From contig NZ_CP009922.3 of the NCBI RefSeq assembly GCF_000993785.3, forward strand, positions 4,712,001 through 4,776,000: DNA of 64,000 nucleotides. The letters are read 5' to 3'. The notes beneath the pieces were generated by a model that saw only the letters and a program-made list of their open reading frames with translations, made no database searches and had not been told where the DNA came from. The stretch is from Streptomyces xiamenensis (GTDB taxonomy: Bacteria; Actinomycetota; Actinomycetes; Streptomycetales; Streptomycetaceae). A program made the translations under genes and the position numbers. Below are positions 25,505-34,924 of this stretch, piece after piece. Position 1 is the stretch's first letter, and each line of letters begins with the position of its first letter.

Positions 25505-26527
25505 GTGACCACGATGGAGGAGCCCGATCCGTTCCGGGTACCGGAGGAGAGCGGGCCCACGGGGCGGGGAACGGGCTGGGAGCCACCGGGCGGCGCGGCG
25601 ACGGTTCCCCCGCCCGGGGCCGTGCCCGCGGCGCCGCCGCAGCCACCCGCGGCGGGGGTCGTACCGGCCCCCGTACCCGTACCGGCTCCGGTGCCGGGCC
25701 CCGGGCCCGCCACCGGCGCCGTGCCCCTGCCGCGGCAGCAACCGTACGGGCCGCCGTCGTACGCCGTGAACGCGCCGTACGGGGCGCCCTACGCCATGAT
25801 GCCGCCGGGCCCGCCGCGCAACGGCCTGGGTACCGCGTCGCTGGTCCTCGGAGTGATCGCCGCCGCCGTCTGCTGGACGTTCTACCTCAGCCCGCTGGCC
25901 GTGATCCTGGGCGTCCTCGCCCTGGTGCTGGGCGTGCTGGGTGCCGCCCGCGCACGCCGCGGCGGGGCCACCAACCGTGGCGCGGCGCTCGGCGGCCTGT
26001 GGACGGGAGCGGGCGCGGCGGTCATCGGTGCCGTGCTGTCCGCGCTGCTGGTCGGTCATCTGCTCCAGGTGATCGAGGTGGAGTCGGAGGCCGGCTCCGA
26101 GCTGCTGGCCGGGGCCGGTGTGACGGTCCGGTTCGAGGACGGCCTGACCGTGACCATGCCCGAGCCGCAGCTCTCCGCCAGCGGGGCGATCGCCACCGTC
26201 GAGGTGCGGCTGCGCAACGAGGGCAGCGACGCCGCGGGCCTGGGCGGCGCCGAACTGTACGTCCTGGTCGGTGAACGTGAACTGCCCGGCCGTGACGTCC
26301 GGCTGGAGACCCCGCTCCCCGGCAGTCTGGATCCGGGCCAGAGCTGGACCGCCCGGTACACCGTCACCGTGCCCTCCGGCGCAGGCGAGTTCGGGGTGGA
26401 CTACGCCCCGGGCCGGGACTACGCGTTCGGCTACTGGCGGCTGCCGCTGCCCGGCGGCGACGGCGAGGAGAGCGGCGACGGCGAGCGGGACCGGGGCCGC
26501 GACAACGAGGACACCGCCGACGTCTGA
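25505..26527 (+). CDS. Membrane protein with DUF4190-like helices and DUF4352-like extracellular domain
   Basis: A 340-residue protein. Residues 1-110 are a disordered proline/valine-rich cytoplasmic region ending in YGPPSYAVNAPYGAPYAMMP. Two hydrophobic helices follow, linked by ARARRGGATNRGAALGGLWTG, the usual DUF4190 pattern. The exterior part (about residues 190-310) is an immunoglobulin-like DUF4352-type sandwich (ATVEVRLRNEGSDAAGLGGAELYVL, LDPGQSWTARYTVTVP). The tail is acidic (GDGEESGDGERDRGRDNED). GTG 25505 has GGGGAGG four bases upstream. Function is unknown; it is divergent from the deaminase gene. Confidence 0.7.
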   Translation: MTTMEEPDPFRVPEESGPTGRGTGWEPPGGAATVPPPGAVPAAPPQPPAAGVVPAPVPVPAPVPGPGPATGAVPLPRQQPYGPPSYAVNAPYGAPYAMMPPGPPRNGLGTASLVLGVIAAAVCWTFYLSPLAVILGVLALVLGVLGAARARRGGATNRGAALGGLWTGAGAAVIGAVLSALLVGHLLQVIEVESEAGSELLAGAGVTVRFEDGLTVTMPEPQLSASGAIATVEVRLRNEGSDAAGLGGAELYVLVGERELPGRDVRLETPLPGSLDPGQSWTARYTVTVPSGAGEFGVDYAPGRDYAFGYWRLPLPGGDGEESGDGERDRGRDNEDTADV

Positions 26528-26700
26528 CCGCCCCTCACCCCGCCCTCCCTCACGCCGCGTACCGAACTCTTCGGGCGATGTGACGCACAGCACGCGAAAA
26601 CCCGGCGAAACGGTGTAAGGATCCACACGCCCGCCACTCTCACCCGGTGATCCGCACGGCCCCCGCCCGGGGGCTCCGGAGCATCAGGAAGGAGAGCACG

Positions 26701-27168
26701 GTGAGCGGCACAGTCGGGGTGAGGTCCGCGATGCGCTGGCTGGCATCGGCGGCACCCGATCCGGAGACCTGCCGGTGGGAATGGGAGCGCCACCCCCTGG
26801 GGGTGATGCTGCTCCCGGCCGGCCGGTTATGGGATCTGCTGGTCCTCGACGGCGGGCTGGGGCACCCCACGCTGGAGGTGCTCACCGGGCTGCTGGGCCG
26901 CCCGGGTCCGGTGCTCGCGGATTACGGGGACGCCAGGATCGGCTTCTTCGTGCCGCCGGGCACCGCCGACCGCTGGCTGGGCACCGGGGTACGGGCCGCC
27001 GGGCGCGGCAGCTGGGTCGCCGTCCCGCACCCGGGCCGTACCGGTCACGGGGTGCGCTGGCTGGTGCTGCCGGACGGAACGGGAACGCTGAACGACCCGG
27101 TGGTCCTGGAACTGGCGATGCACGAGGCGGCGGCTCTCAGGGCGCGCCGCCCGGCGGGGAACGATTGA
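26701..27168 (+). CDS. Conserved Streptomyces hypothetical protein with a TTA codon
   Basis: A 155-residue soluble protein without signal peptide, cysteine motif or repeat that I can assign. Notable segments are RWEWERHPLGVMLLPAGRLW, LADYGDARIGFFVPPGTADR and WLVLPDGTGTLNDPVVLELA; the overall style resembles short Streptomyces proteins of unknown function. GTG 26701 is chosen for the AAGGAG at 26689-26694; a start at 26647 lacks one. Leucine 43 is encoded by TTA (26827-26829), so expression probably depends on bldA tRNA and thus on development. It converges with gabT. Confidence 0.7.
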   Translation: MSGTVGVRSAMRWLASAAPDPETCRWEWERHPLGVMLLPAGRLWDLLVLDGGLGHPTLEVLTGLLGRPGPVLADYGDARIGFFVPPGTADRWLGTGVRAAGRGSWVAVPHPGRTGHGVRWLVLPDGTGTLNDPVVLELAMHEAAALRARRPAGND

Positions 27169-27389
27169 CCGGCCGCACGCCCCGGGGGGTGTGGGGCGGG
27201 CGGAACCGGTCCCAAGAAGGCGGGAGTCGATGGCTCGCCACCGCTGTGAACGGTACGACAGCGGCGGCGGCCACACGCCCCGAGCCGCCGGATCCGCATC
27301 ACATCCACCCAGCTTCTTCATCACGCGAAGCCGGGCCGCACACCCCCCGCCCTCTCCTGCCATGTCCGGCGCGGCGGCCGGGCAGCGTT

Positions 27390-28748
27390 TCACTGCTCGG
27401 CGAGGGCGCCCTCCAGGATGTCCAGGCCCTCGTTCAGCAGGTCCTCGCCGATGACCAGCGGCGGCAGGAAGCGCATCACATTGCCGTAGGTGCCGGTGGT
27501 CAGCACCAGCAGCCCCGCACGGTGGCAGGCCGCCGCCACCGCCGCGGTGGCCTGCGGCGCGGGCTCCTTGGTGCCCGGCCGCACCAGTTCGATGGCGAGC
27601 ATCGCGCCCCGCCCCCGTACCTCGCCGATCAGCCCGAACCGCTCGGCCAGCGCGCGCAGCCGGGGCTTCATGATCTCCTCGATACGCCGCGCGCGGGCCG
27701 GCAGATCCAGTTCCCGCATGGTCTCGATGGCGCCGAGCGCCGCGGCGCAGGCGACCGGGTTGCCGCCGTACGTCCCGCCCAGCCCGCCGGTGTGCGCGGC
27801 GTCCATCAGCTCGGCGCGGCCGGTGACCGCCGCCAGCGGCAGCCCGCCGGCGATGCCCTTGGCGGTGGTGATCAGATCGGGCACCAGGCCCTCGTCCTCG
27901 CTGGCGAACCACTGTCCGGTGCGGCAGAACCCGGACTGGATCTCATCGGCGATGAAGACGATGCCGTGCTCCTTCGCGAAGCCGGCCATGCGCGGCAGGA
28001 AGCCCTTCGCGGGCTCGATGAAGCCGCCCTCACCCTGCAGCGGTTCGATGAGGATCGCCGCGACGTTCTCCGGGCCGATGTCCTTGCTGATGAGGTCGAT
28101 GGCCTGGGCGGCGGCCTCCTCGGCGCAGTTCTCGGGGCCGGTCAGCCAGCGGTACGGGTACGCCACCGGCACCCGGTAGATCTCCGGCGCGAACGGCCCG
28201 AAGCCCTGCTTGTAGGGCATGTTCTTGGCGGTGAGCGCCATGGTGAGGTTGGTGCGGCCGTGGTAGCCGTGCTCGAAGACCACCACCGCCTGCCGCTTGG
28301 TGGCGTAGCGGGCGATCTTGACGGCGTTCTCCACCGCCTCCGCCCCGGAGTTGAACAGCGCGGACTTCTTCGGGTGGTCGCCGGGGGTGACCCGGGCCAG
28401 CTCCTCGCACACCTCCACATAGCCCTCGTACGGGGTGACCATCGCGCAGGTGTGGGTGAACCGGGTCAGCTGCTCGGTGGCCCGGCGCACCACGGCCTCC
28501 GCGCTGTTGCCCACCGAGGTGACCGCGATGCCGGAGCCGAAGTCGATCAGGGCGTTGCCGTCGACATCCTCCACGATGGCGCCGCCGGCCCGCCGCACGA
28601 ACACCGGGAGGACGGTGCCCACGCCGTTGGCGACCGCGGCCTGCTTGCGGGCCAGCAGCTCCCGGGACAGCGGCCCGGGAATCTCGGTGACGACGCGCCG
28701 CTCCTGGCGCAGGGCGGGGCCGCCGGACAGTTCGGTCAAGCTGCTCAT
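27390..28748 (-). CDS. gabT: 4-aminobutyrate aminotransferase
   Basis: A 452-residue class III PLP aminotransferase that converts GABA and 2-oxoglutarate to succinate semialdehyde and glutamate. Family landmarks: FNSGAEAVENAVKIAR (cofactor phosphate binding), EHGYHGRTNLTMALTAK, EPLQGEGGF, FIADEIQSGFCRTG, and the Schiff-base lysine in ITTAKGIAGGLPLAAVTGR, followed by GGTYGGNPVACAAAL. GAGGAG stands eight bases before the ATG. It lies between the two aldehyde dehydrogenase genes and near the PucR-type regulator, consistent with a dispersed putrescine/GABA catabolic set. Ornithine or other omega-amino substrates cannot be excluded. Confidence 0.93.
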   Translation of the reverse strand: MSSLTELSGGPALRQERRVVTEIPGPLSRELLARKQAAVANGVGTVLPVFVRRAGGAIVEDVDGNALIDFGSGIAVTSVGNSAEAVVRRATEQLTRFTHTCAMVTPYEGYVEVCEELARVTPGDHPKKSALFNSGAEAVENAVKIARYATKRQAVVVFEHGYHGRTNLTMALTAKNMPYKQGFGPFAPEIYRVPVAYPYRWLTGPENCAEEAAAQAIDLISKDIGPENVAAILIEPLQGEGGFIEPAKGFLPRMAGFAKEHGIVFIADEIQSGFCRTGQWFASEDEGLVPDLITTAKGIAGGLPLAAVTGRAELMDAAHTGGLGGTYGGNPVACAAALGAIETMRELDLPARARRIEEIMKPRLRALAERFGLIGEVRGRGAMLAIELVRPGTKEPAPQATAAVAAACHRAGLLVLTTGTYGNVMRFLPPLVIGEDLLNEGLDILEGALAEQ

Positions 28749-29000
28749 GTGCGCACTCCTCGGTACGAAGGGGCTGCTTTTCTCGCTCTGCTGTGCAGGC
28801 TAGGGCCAGCCGCCGGGGCCTGGCATGCACCGCCACGTAGCAGTTGCCCCGACCACTTGGCCGTGATGGACAGCGGGGACCAGGGCGGGGGCCGGGGCGT
28901 GGATCCGCCGTGCGGACGGCGTTCCCGGCGATCAACGTGCTCGATTAGATTGATGGCGACGCACAGTCAGCCATCCGGCCGGTCAGGGGGCTTGGGAGAG

Positions 29001-31373
29001 ATGAGTACGGACGGCACCGGGCGGGCGGCGGGAGGCGACGTACGGCGTACCCCCGCCGTGCCGCCGCACGGCGCCCCGCCGCGGCCCCGCCAGGCGCCCG
29101 AGGCCGAACCGGCCGCCCCGCCGCTGGTGCGCTGGGTACGCACCCCGCGACCGGCCGCCGGGGCCGGCATCTGGCGCCTGGGCCATGTGCCCAAGCCGCC
29201 GCAGGACCCGAACCGGCTCGGCGACCGCGAACTGCACGGCACCGCGCTGCTGGCGCTGCTCGCCGGATGGCTGGTGTGGTCGCTGTACGACAACCGCTAT
29301 CTGCGCGCGGTCGACTGGCCGCTGGACTGGGCGGGCGCGGCCTCCTGGGGCCCGAGCACCGGCGGGATCAGCGTCATCCACACCTACCAGGTGCTGTTCG
29401 TGTGCCTGCTGGCCTACGTGTTCGGCCGGCTCGGCCACGCCCCCGCGCTGTGGCGGCGGCACCGGCCGACCCTGCTGCGGCTGCTGGGGCTGCCCGCGGG
29501 CACCGAGCCGCTGGAGCGCGGGGTGGTCCTGCGCGCGACGGCCGCCGCGGTCGCCGCGTACGTGGTGTGGACGCTCAGTTTCCGCGGCGTGTGGACGTTC
29601 TGGCTCGAACCGCTGTACGCGGTGGTGCCCGACTCCTGGTGGGAGGACGGCGACAGTACGGCGTACACCGTCGCGTACAACGTCCACTACGCGCTCTACG
29701 CGCTGCTGCTGGCGCTGCTCCTGGGCTGGGCGGGGGGCTGGGGCGCGACCGCGCGGCGGTACCGTCCGGCGTGGCTGGGCGGGGACGGAGCCGGCACGCG
29801 GGGTGAGCGCGAGCGGGAGCGGCTGGCGGAGTGGTCCGAACTGCGCGAGGCCGGCGCGGTGCCCGCCGCGGACCGGCTGGCCGAGGAGATGCGCTCGGGC
29901 GCCATGAGCGATCTGGACTACGCCCGCATCGAGCACGCCTGGCAGGCGGTGCGAGCCCGGCCCACCGCGCTCGAACAGTTCACCCGCGCCGCGCTCGACG
30001 ACGGGGCCGGCGCGTTCGTCCACCCCTCCGGCAGCCGTGACCTGACGGTGCGTACGGCGCAGCACGATCTGCTGACCCGCCAGGTGCGCATCGGCCGTGC
30101 CGTGGACGAGGAACGCAACCCGTATGAACAGCGCGGCGAGGAGATCGCCCTGGACCCCGCCGTACTGGGCACCTCGCTCCTGGCCGTGGGGCCGCCGGGT
30201 TCCGGGAAGACCGGACGGGTGATCCGGCCGGTCACCGAGGCGCTGTGCCTGCACGCGCTCACCGGGCAGGCCGCGGTGGTGGCGGTCGGCACCGCGCGCA
30301 GCGCGCTGGGGCCCGACGACGCCTTCGACATCATCGTGCGGGTCGGCGACGTCCGCTCCACCCATGTACTCGACCCGTACGGCGGGGCCGCCGACACCGA
30401 CGAGGCCGCGGCACTGCTGGCGGAGGCGCTGATCGGTGGCAGCGAGACCGATCCGCGTACGGCCGCCGCCGCGCTGGCCCAGCTGATCGGCCCCTTCCAG
30501 GCGGCGTACGGGCACTTCCCCGGCATACCGGAGCTGCGCGCCATGCTCGACGGCGCCCCGGCCCTGCTGGCCACGCTGCGCGAGGACCTGGGACTGGCCG
30601 GTGCGTGGGACCAGCAGCGCGAACTGGACGCCCGGGCCCGGCAGGCGCAGCGGCCCGATGACATCGGACCCCGGCTGGCCGACCAGCTGGCGCTGCTGGA
30701 CCGGGCCGGCTTCTCGCAGGGTGAGGCGGAGCGCCGCACACCGCCGTTCTCGCTCAGCTCGCTGGAGCACCCGCTGCGGGTACGGATCGATCTGCCGGCC
30801 ACCGGGCACGCGGAGGCGGGGCGGGTGATCACGCGGCTGCTGCTGGCGCAGTTCACGGCGGCGGTCACCGCGCGGCCGGACCGTACGCTGTTCGCCGCTC
30901 TGGTGCTGGACGACGCGACCGCCGCGATCACCCCCGGAACGGTGCGCGGGCTGACCCATCTGCGGCCGGCGAACGCGGGCGCGGTGCTTTCGTTGCGCAC
31001 CCTGGACGATGTGCCCGCCGCGCTGCGCAGCGGGCTGCTGGGCGCGGTGGGCTGCCGGATGGCGTTCTCCGGGATCACCACCTGGGACGCGGAACACTTC
31101 GCGCGGGCCTGGGGCACGGCGTGGACGGAGGACCGCGACGTGACCAGTACCCCGGACCGCACCGGCGGCGTGGTGCGGCGCTTCACGCGCGGGGTGCGCA
31201 AGCTGTTCACGGGGCGGGACGCGACCACGGAGTCGGTGACGGTGCGGCGGGTGGAGCGGGAACGCTGGTCGGCCTCCGAGCTGGCGCACCGGGTGCCGCC
31301 GCGGCACGCGGTGCTGTCGCTGACCACGGTGGCGGGGGAGTCCGGGCCGCCGGTGCTGGTGCGGCTGGGCTGA
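29001..31373 (+). CDS. Membrane-anchored VirD4/TraG-like ATP-binding protein
   Basis: A 790-residue protein with a disordered proline-rich N-terminus (to about 60), four or five membrane helices between about 70 and 240 (LHGTALLALLAGWLVWSLY, TYQVLFVCLLAYVFG, YALYALLLALLLGWAGG), then a cytoplasmic P-loop ATPase. Walker A is VGPPGSGKTGR and a Walker-B-like strand is LFAALVLDDATAAI. The layout resembles FtsK/VirD4-type pumps, but no relaxase or conjugation gene is near. The reading frame is open far upstream; ATG 29001 is taken as the start because coding features begin there. It is conserved next to GABA genes in my recollection; function is unknown. Confidence 0.75.
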   Translation: MSTDGTGRAAGGDVRRTPAVPPHGAPPRPRQAPEAEPAAPPLVRWVRTPRPAAGAGIWRLGHVPKPPQDPNRLGDRELHGTALLALLAGWLVWSLYDNRYLRAVDWPLDWAGAASWGPSTGGISVIHTYQVLFVCLLAYVFGRLGHAPALWRRHRPTLLRLLGLPAGTEPLERGVVLRATAAAVAAYVVWTLSFRGVWTFWLEPLYAVVPDSWWEDGDSTAYTVAYNVHYALYALLLALLLGWAGGWGATARRYRPAWLGGDGAGTRGERERERLAEWSELREAGAVPAADRLAEEMRSGAMSDLDYARIEHAWQAVRARPTALEQFTRAALDDGAGAFVHPSGSRDLTVRTAQHDLLTRQVRIGRAVDEERNPYEQRGEEIALDPAVLGTSLLAVGPPGSGKTGRVIRPVTEALCLHALTGQAAVVAVGTARSALGPDDAFDIIVRVGDVRSTHVLDPYGGAADTDEAAALLAEALIGGSETDPRTAAAALAQLIGPFQAAYGHFPGIPELRAMLDGAPALLATLREDLGLAGAWDQQRELDARARQAQRPDDIGPRLADQLALLDRAGFSQGEAERRTPPFSLSSLEHPLRVRIDLPATGHAEAGRVITRLLLAQFTAAVTARPDRTLFAALVLDDATAAITPGTVRGLTHLRPANAGAVLSLRTLDDVPAALRSGLLGAVGCRMAFSGITTWDAEHFARAWGTAWTEDRDVTSTPDRTGGVVRRFTRGVRKLFTGRDATTESVTVRRVERERWSASELAHRVPPRHAVLSLTTVAGESGPPVLVRLG

Positions 31374-31652
31374 GCGCGCCGCGGACCGCACCTCTGCCGG
31401 GAGCGGCGGTGCTGTGCTGCCTCGCCCGGCGCCGCGGGGCGGTGCCGGGGCCCCCCGATCCGTGCCTTTGCGCCCGGCGCAGCCGGCGCGGTCCACCTTG
31501 GCCCCGTGGTCCGGCGGCCCGCGCGCGGCCATCCGTCCGGGGGTCCCGGCGGGGATGGCCGAAGGTATCCCTGGCGCATATGACAAGCGCTGTACCGTGA
31601 TGTCGGCGCGTGTCGTTCCCCCGGTCATCCAGATGGTCTCCCAAGGTGGTCC

Positions 31653-33236
31653 ATGTACCCGACGCTTTCCTCACTCGTTCAGCACACGGCGCTCAAATTG
31701 GGCGTGCTCACGGGGGAGGACCGGCTGGACGTCCCGGTCCGCTGGGCGCACGCCAGCGAGCTGGCCGATCCGGTGCCCTATCTCGACGGCGGCGAGCTGC
31801 TGCTGACCACCGGGCTGAAACTCGACATCGACGACGCGGCGGAGATGACGGAGTACGTGCGCCGGCTGAGCGCCGCCGGGGTGGTGGGTCTGGGCTTCGG
31901 CGTCGGGGTGCACCATCCGGCGGTCACCCCGCAGCTGCTGGCGGCCGTGCAGGAGGTGCGGATGCCGCTGCTCGAGGTGCCGCGGCGTACCCCGTTCATC
32001 GCGATCGGCAAGTTCGTCTCCGCCGCCATCGCCGCCGAGCAGTACCGGTCGGTCGGCGCCGGCTTCGCCGCGCAGCGCGAGCTGACCCGCGCGGCGCTGG
32101 CCCCCGGCGGGCGCCAGGCACTGCTCGACCGACTCGCCGCGCAGCTGGACGGCTGGGTCGCGCTGTACGACGTGGCGGGTGCTGTCACCGCCGTGGCCCC
32201 GGCGTGGGCCGCGCGCCGCGCCGCCCGGATGACACCGGAGGTGATCCGGCTGCGCGACCGTCCGGCCCCGGCCAGCGCGGTGTGCTCCTGCGCGCCCGAG
32301 GCCGGCCCGGACGCCGCGGGTGGCGGGGCGGGGGAGGACCGGGTGGAATTGCAGTCGGTGGGTTCGGGGCGCAGCGCGCGGGCGGTGCTCGCGGTCGGCA
32401 CCGCCGCGCCGCCGGGCACCGCGGAGCGCTACGCGGTGCAGTCGGCGGTCGCGGTGCTGACGCTGATCACCGAGCGGTCCCAGGCGTACCAGGCGGCCGA
32501 GGCGCGGCTGGGCGGCGCGGTGCTGCGGATGTTGCTCAGTGGCGAGCCGGACCACGCCCGGGCGGTGGCCGGCGATCTGTACGGGGGACTGCTGGACGCC
32601 CCGCTGCGGCTGCTGGCCGCCGAGACGGGCGGGGAGCCGGAGGCGCTGACCGAGCTGGGCGCGGCCATCGAGTCCGCCGCCGCCCGGGCGGGGGAGGCCG
32701 TGCTGGCGCTGGCGGACGGCCAGCAGCTGGTGGTGCTGGCGGCGGACGGCGGGGCCGCGGTCGCGGCGGGGGCGGCGTTCGCCCGTACCGAGCTGCCGCC
32801 CGCGGCCCCGGGACCGGCCGTGATCCTCGGGCTGTCGGCGCCCACCGGGCCCGCCACCGTGGACACCGCCTACCAGCAGGCCAGGGCGGCCCTGGTGGTG
32901 GCGCGGCGGCGCGGTCGCCCGCTGGTGGAGCACGACGACGTGGCGGCCGGCTCCGTCATGCCGCTGCTGGCGGACGACGCCGTGCGGGCCTTCGCCGAGG
33001 GGCGGCTGCGGGCGCTGCGGGCCCATGACGCGCAGGGCCGCGGCGATCTGGTCGCCTCGCTGCGGGCCTGGCTGTCCCGGCACGGTCAGTGGGACGCGGC
33101 GGCCGGCGATCTGGGCGTGCACCGGCACACGCTGCGCTACCGGATGCGCCGGGTGGAGGAGATTCTGGACCGCTCGCTGGATGATCCGGATGTCCGGATG
33201 GAGCTGTGGCTGGCGCTGAAGGCCACCGGGGCCTGA
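31653..33236 (+). CDS. PucR-family transcriptional regulator
   Basis: A 527-residue regulator. The N-terminal PucR domain (YPTLSSLVQHTALKLGVLTG, LLLTTGLKLDID, MPLLEVPRRTPFIAIGKFV) is typical of nitrogen and purine/GABA sensing regulators; a GGDEF-like middle segment follows, and the C-terminal helix-turn-helix (HGQWDAAAGDLGVHRHTLRYRMRRVEEIL) binds DNA. The ATG has AAGGTGG just upstream. Its position near gabT and the two aldehyde dehydrogenase genes suggests that it controls putrescine/GABA catabolism; that is inference from context. Confidence 0.88.
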   Translation: MYPTLSSLVQHTALKLGVLTGEDRLDVPVRWAHASELADPVPYLDGGELLLTTGLKLDIDDAAEMTEYVRRLSAAGVVGLGFGVGVHHPAVTPQLLAAVQEVRMPLLEVPRRTPFIAIGKFVSAAIAAEQYRSVGAGFAAQRELTRAALAPGGRQALLDRLAAQLDGWVALYDVAGAVTAVAPAWAARRAARMTPEVIRLRDRPAPASAVCSCAPEAGPDAAGGGAGEDRVELQSVGSGRSARAVLAVGTAAPPGTAERYAVQSAVAVLTLITERSQAYQAAEARLGGAVLRMLLSGEPDHARAVAGDLYGGLLDAPLRLLAAETGGEPEALTELGAAIESAAARAGEAVLALADGQQLVVLAADGGAAVAAGAAFARTELPPAAPGPAVILGLSAPTGPATVDTAYQQARAALVVARRRGRPLVEHDDVAAGSVMPLLADDAVRAFAEGRLRALRAHDAQGRGDLVASLRAWLSRHGQWDAAAGDLGVHRHTLRYRMRRVEEILDRSLDDPDVRMELWLALKATGA

Positions 33237-33248
33237 GCCGGTACGGAC

Positions 33249-33282
33249 GGGTCCCGACCTCCCCTGGGGGACGCCGGGACCC
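33249..33282. terminator. Bidirectional terminator between pucR-type and M14 genes
   Basis: GGGTCCCG (33249-33256) pairs with CGGGACCC (33275-33282), and an inner TCCCC/GGGGGA pair extends the stem. It lies between convergent genes. Confidence 0.75.
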
Positions 33283-33338
33283 ATCAGATCCGGTCAGAAT
33301 TTGCCAGTGGACGATCGTTACTGATCATCCCTGATCGG

Positions 33339-34706
33339 TCACGAGCAGTACTGGGACTCCTTGCCGATCGAGCGGTACATGCAGTCCGCGTTCTCCAGCA
33401 GGATCAGCACGGCCTCCCGGTTGCGGGCGGTCTCCCGGTCGATCACGCTGCCAGGCGGGTAGAAGCCGCCGCCGCTCGCACCGCGCGGATACATCTCGAA
33501 CGTGTACGAGAAGATCCCCTGGTCCGCCCAGAGCCAGTCGTTGATGGATCCGTCGGTGATGTACAGATCGCTGGACTGCTGCGCCGTGTACCCGTTGCTC
33601 GCGGCCATCTCGCGCCCCACCGCGACGAAGGCGTCCCGGTCGTCCGCCGTCAGACCCGCCGCGGTGTCCGCGTAGGTGTAGCCGTAGGGCCACAGGATCA
33701 GCTCGCCGTAGGTGTGGAAGTCGATGTGCGCGGTGATCTGCTGCTCGCCGCCGACCACCCGGCTGCGGACGAAGTCGGCGACCACCCTGGTCTCCGGCCC
33801 CGACTCCGGCGACGCGCCCCGGTAGGTCGCGCTGCTCGTGCTGCCCGAGGAGCCGCCGCAGCAGCCCCACATGTGGTCCCAGTTGCGGTTGAGGTCGGTG
33901 CCGATCGAGCTGGAACCGGAGTTGGGCTGGCGGTTCTTGCGCCAGGAACGGAACGCGCCGGACTCCGTGTCGTAGTGCTTGCCGTCCGGGTTGACCGAGG
34001 GGATCAGCCAGATCTCCCGGGTGTCCAGCAGTTCGGTGACGCGGGCGTCGCGCCCGTACTGGGAGGTCAGTTCGTCCAGCGTGTAGAGCGCCATCTCGAC
34101 GGTGAGATGTTCGCGGGCGTGCTGGTTGTGGGTGAACAGGATCTCCGGCTCGTCCTCGTCGACGGCCACATTGGCGCTGACCTTGACCGCGACGATGTCA
34201 CGTCCCTCGTGGCTGCGGCCGATCACCCGGCTGCTGACCAGGCCGGGATAACGGGCCACGGTGTCGTTGACGGCCGCCGTCATCGACGCGTAGGTGTGGT
34301 AATCGGACGGCGCGGCGGCCTGGAAGTCGGCGCCCTCGGCGGTGTCGGCGAGCGGGGTCAGCTCGTAGCCGAGCTTCCGCAGCCGCTCCGCCTCGCCGGC
34401 GTCGGCGGTGATCAGCACCGAACTGTGCAGCACCTCGTCGATGGCCGTGCCGGTCCCGGCCAGCGCCGTACGGTCCTGGGCCGTCCGCAGTCCGGCCACC
34501 TCGTACTGCCGGATCTGCTGACGGGCCGGATCCGCCGAGCGGGCCGGGTCGGGTGTCGCGGCCGGGCCGGGTACGGCGGTGGCCTGGGCGCCGAGGGTGA
34601 GCGCCAGGGCCAGGGACAGGACGGCGGCGCCGGCCGCACCGTACCTGCGGGTTCGCCGGGTGCGGCGGGTGGTGCGTGGTTCCTGTGGTGCACGCGGTGT
34701 GCGCAT
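33339..34706 (-). CDS. Secreted M14-family zinc carboxypeptidase
   Basis: A 455-residue exported metallopeptidase. A long Arg-rich n-region and hydrophobic helix (to about residue 45) form the signal peptide, followed by a propeptide-like region (about 50-130). The M14 catalytic domain keeps the zinc ligands H196 and E199 (QHAREH) and H331 (HIDFHTYGE), the substrate-binding segment DLNRNWDHMWGC, and the catalytic E404 (SYTFEMYP). It resembles Streptomyces carboxypeptidase T/SG-type enzymes that remove C-terminal residues from peptides. ATG 34706 is chosen because CAGGAGC lies six bases upstream; upstream in-frame ATGs lack a site. Confidence 0.93.
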   Translation of the reverse strand: MRTPRAPQEPRTTRRTRRTRRYGAAGAAVLSLALALTLGAQATAVPGPAATPDPARSADPARQQIRQYEVAGLRTAQDRTALAGTGTAIDEVLHSSVLITADAGEAERLRKLGYELTPLADTAEGADFQAAAPSDYHTYASMTAAVNDTVARYPGLVSSRVIGRSHEGRDIVAVKVSANVAVDEDEPEILFTHNQHAREHLTVEMALYTLDELTSQYGRDARVTELLDTREIWLIPSVNPDGKHYDTESGAFRSWRKNRQPNSGSSSIGTDLNRNWDHMWGCCGGSSGSTSSATYRGASPESGPETRVVADFVRSRVVGGEQQITAHIDFHTYGELILWPYGYTYADTAAGLTADDRDAFVAVGREMAASNGYTAQQSSDLYITDGSINDWLWADQGIFSYTFEMYPRGASGGGFYPPGSVIDRETARNREAVLILLENADCMYRSIGKESQYCS

Positions 34707-34924
34707 CGCAGCTCCTGGGTTCTCCAGTGCGACGGGTGGGGGCGGCGCCATGGTTTCGAACATGGCATGCTCCGGTCAATAACGCCTTTCCGGTCCCACC
34801 CGGCCAAGGCGTAAGAATGGAAACAGCCACCCCTACGCGGCGTACAAGTAAGCAGGAGTGCCCGAACCCCTACGGTGGAGCCCGGACACCCAATTCCACC
34901 CCTTTCGGAAGGGCGGGACCCGCG

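Noticed and set aside
26775..31373. A 1532-codon open frame on the plus strand
   Set aside because: Only the part from 29001 has protein-like features; the upstream part is antisense to gabT and open merely because of high GC.
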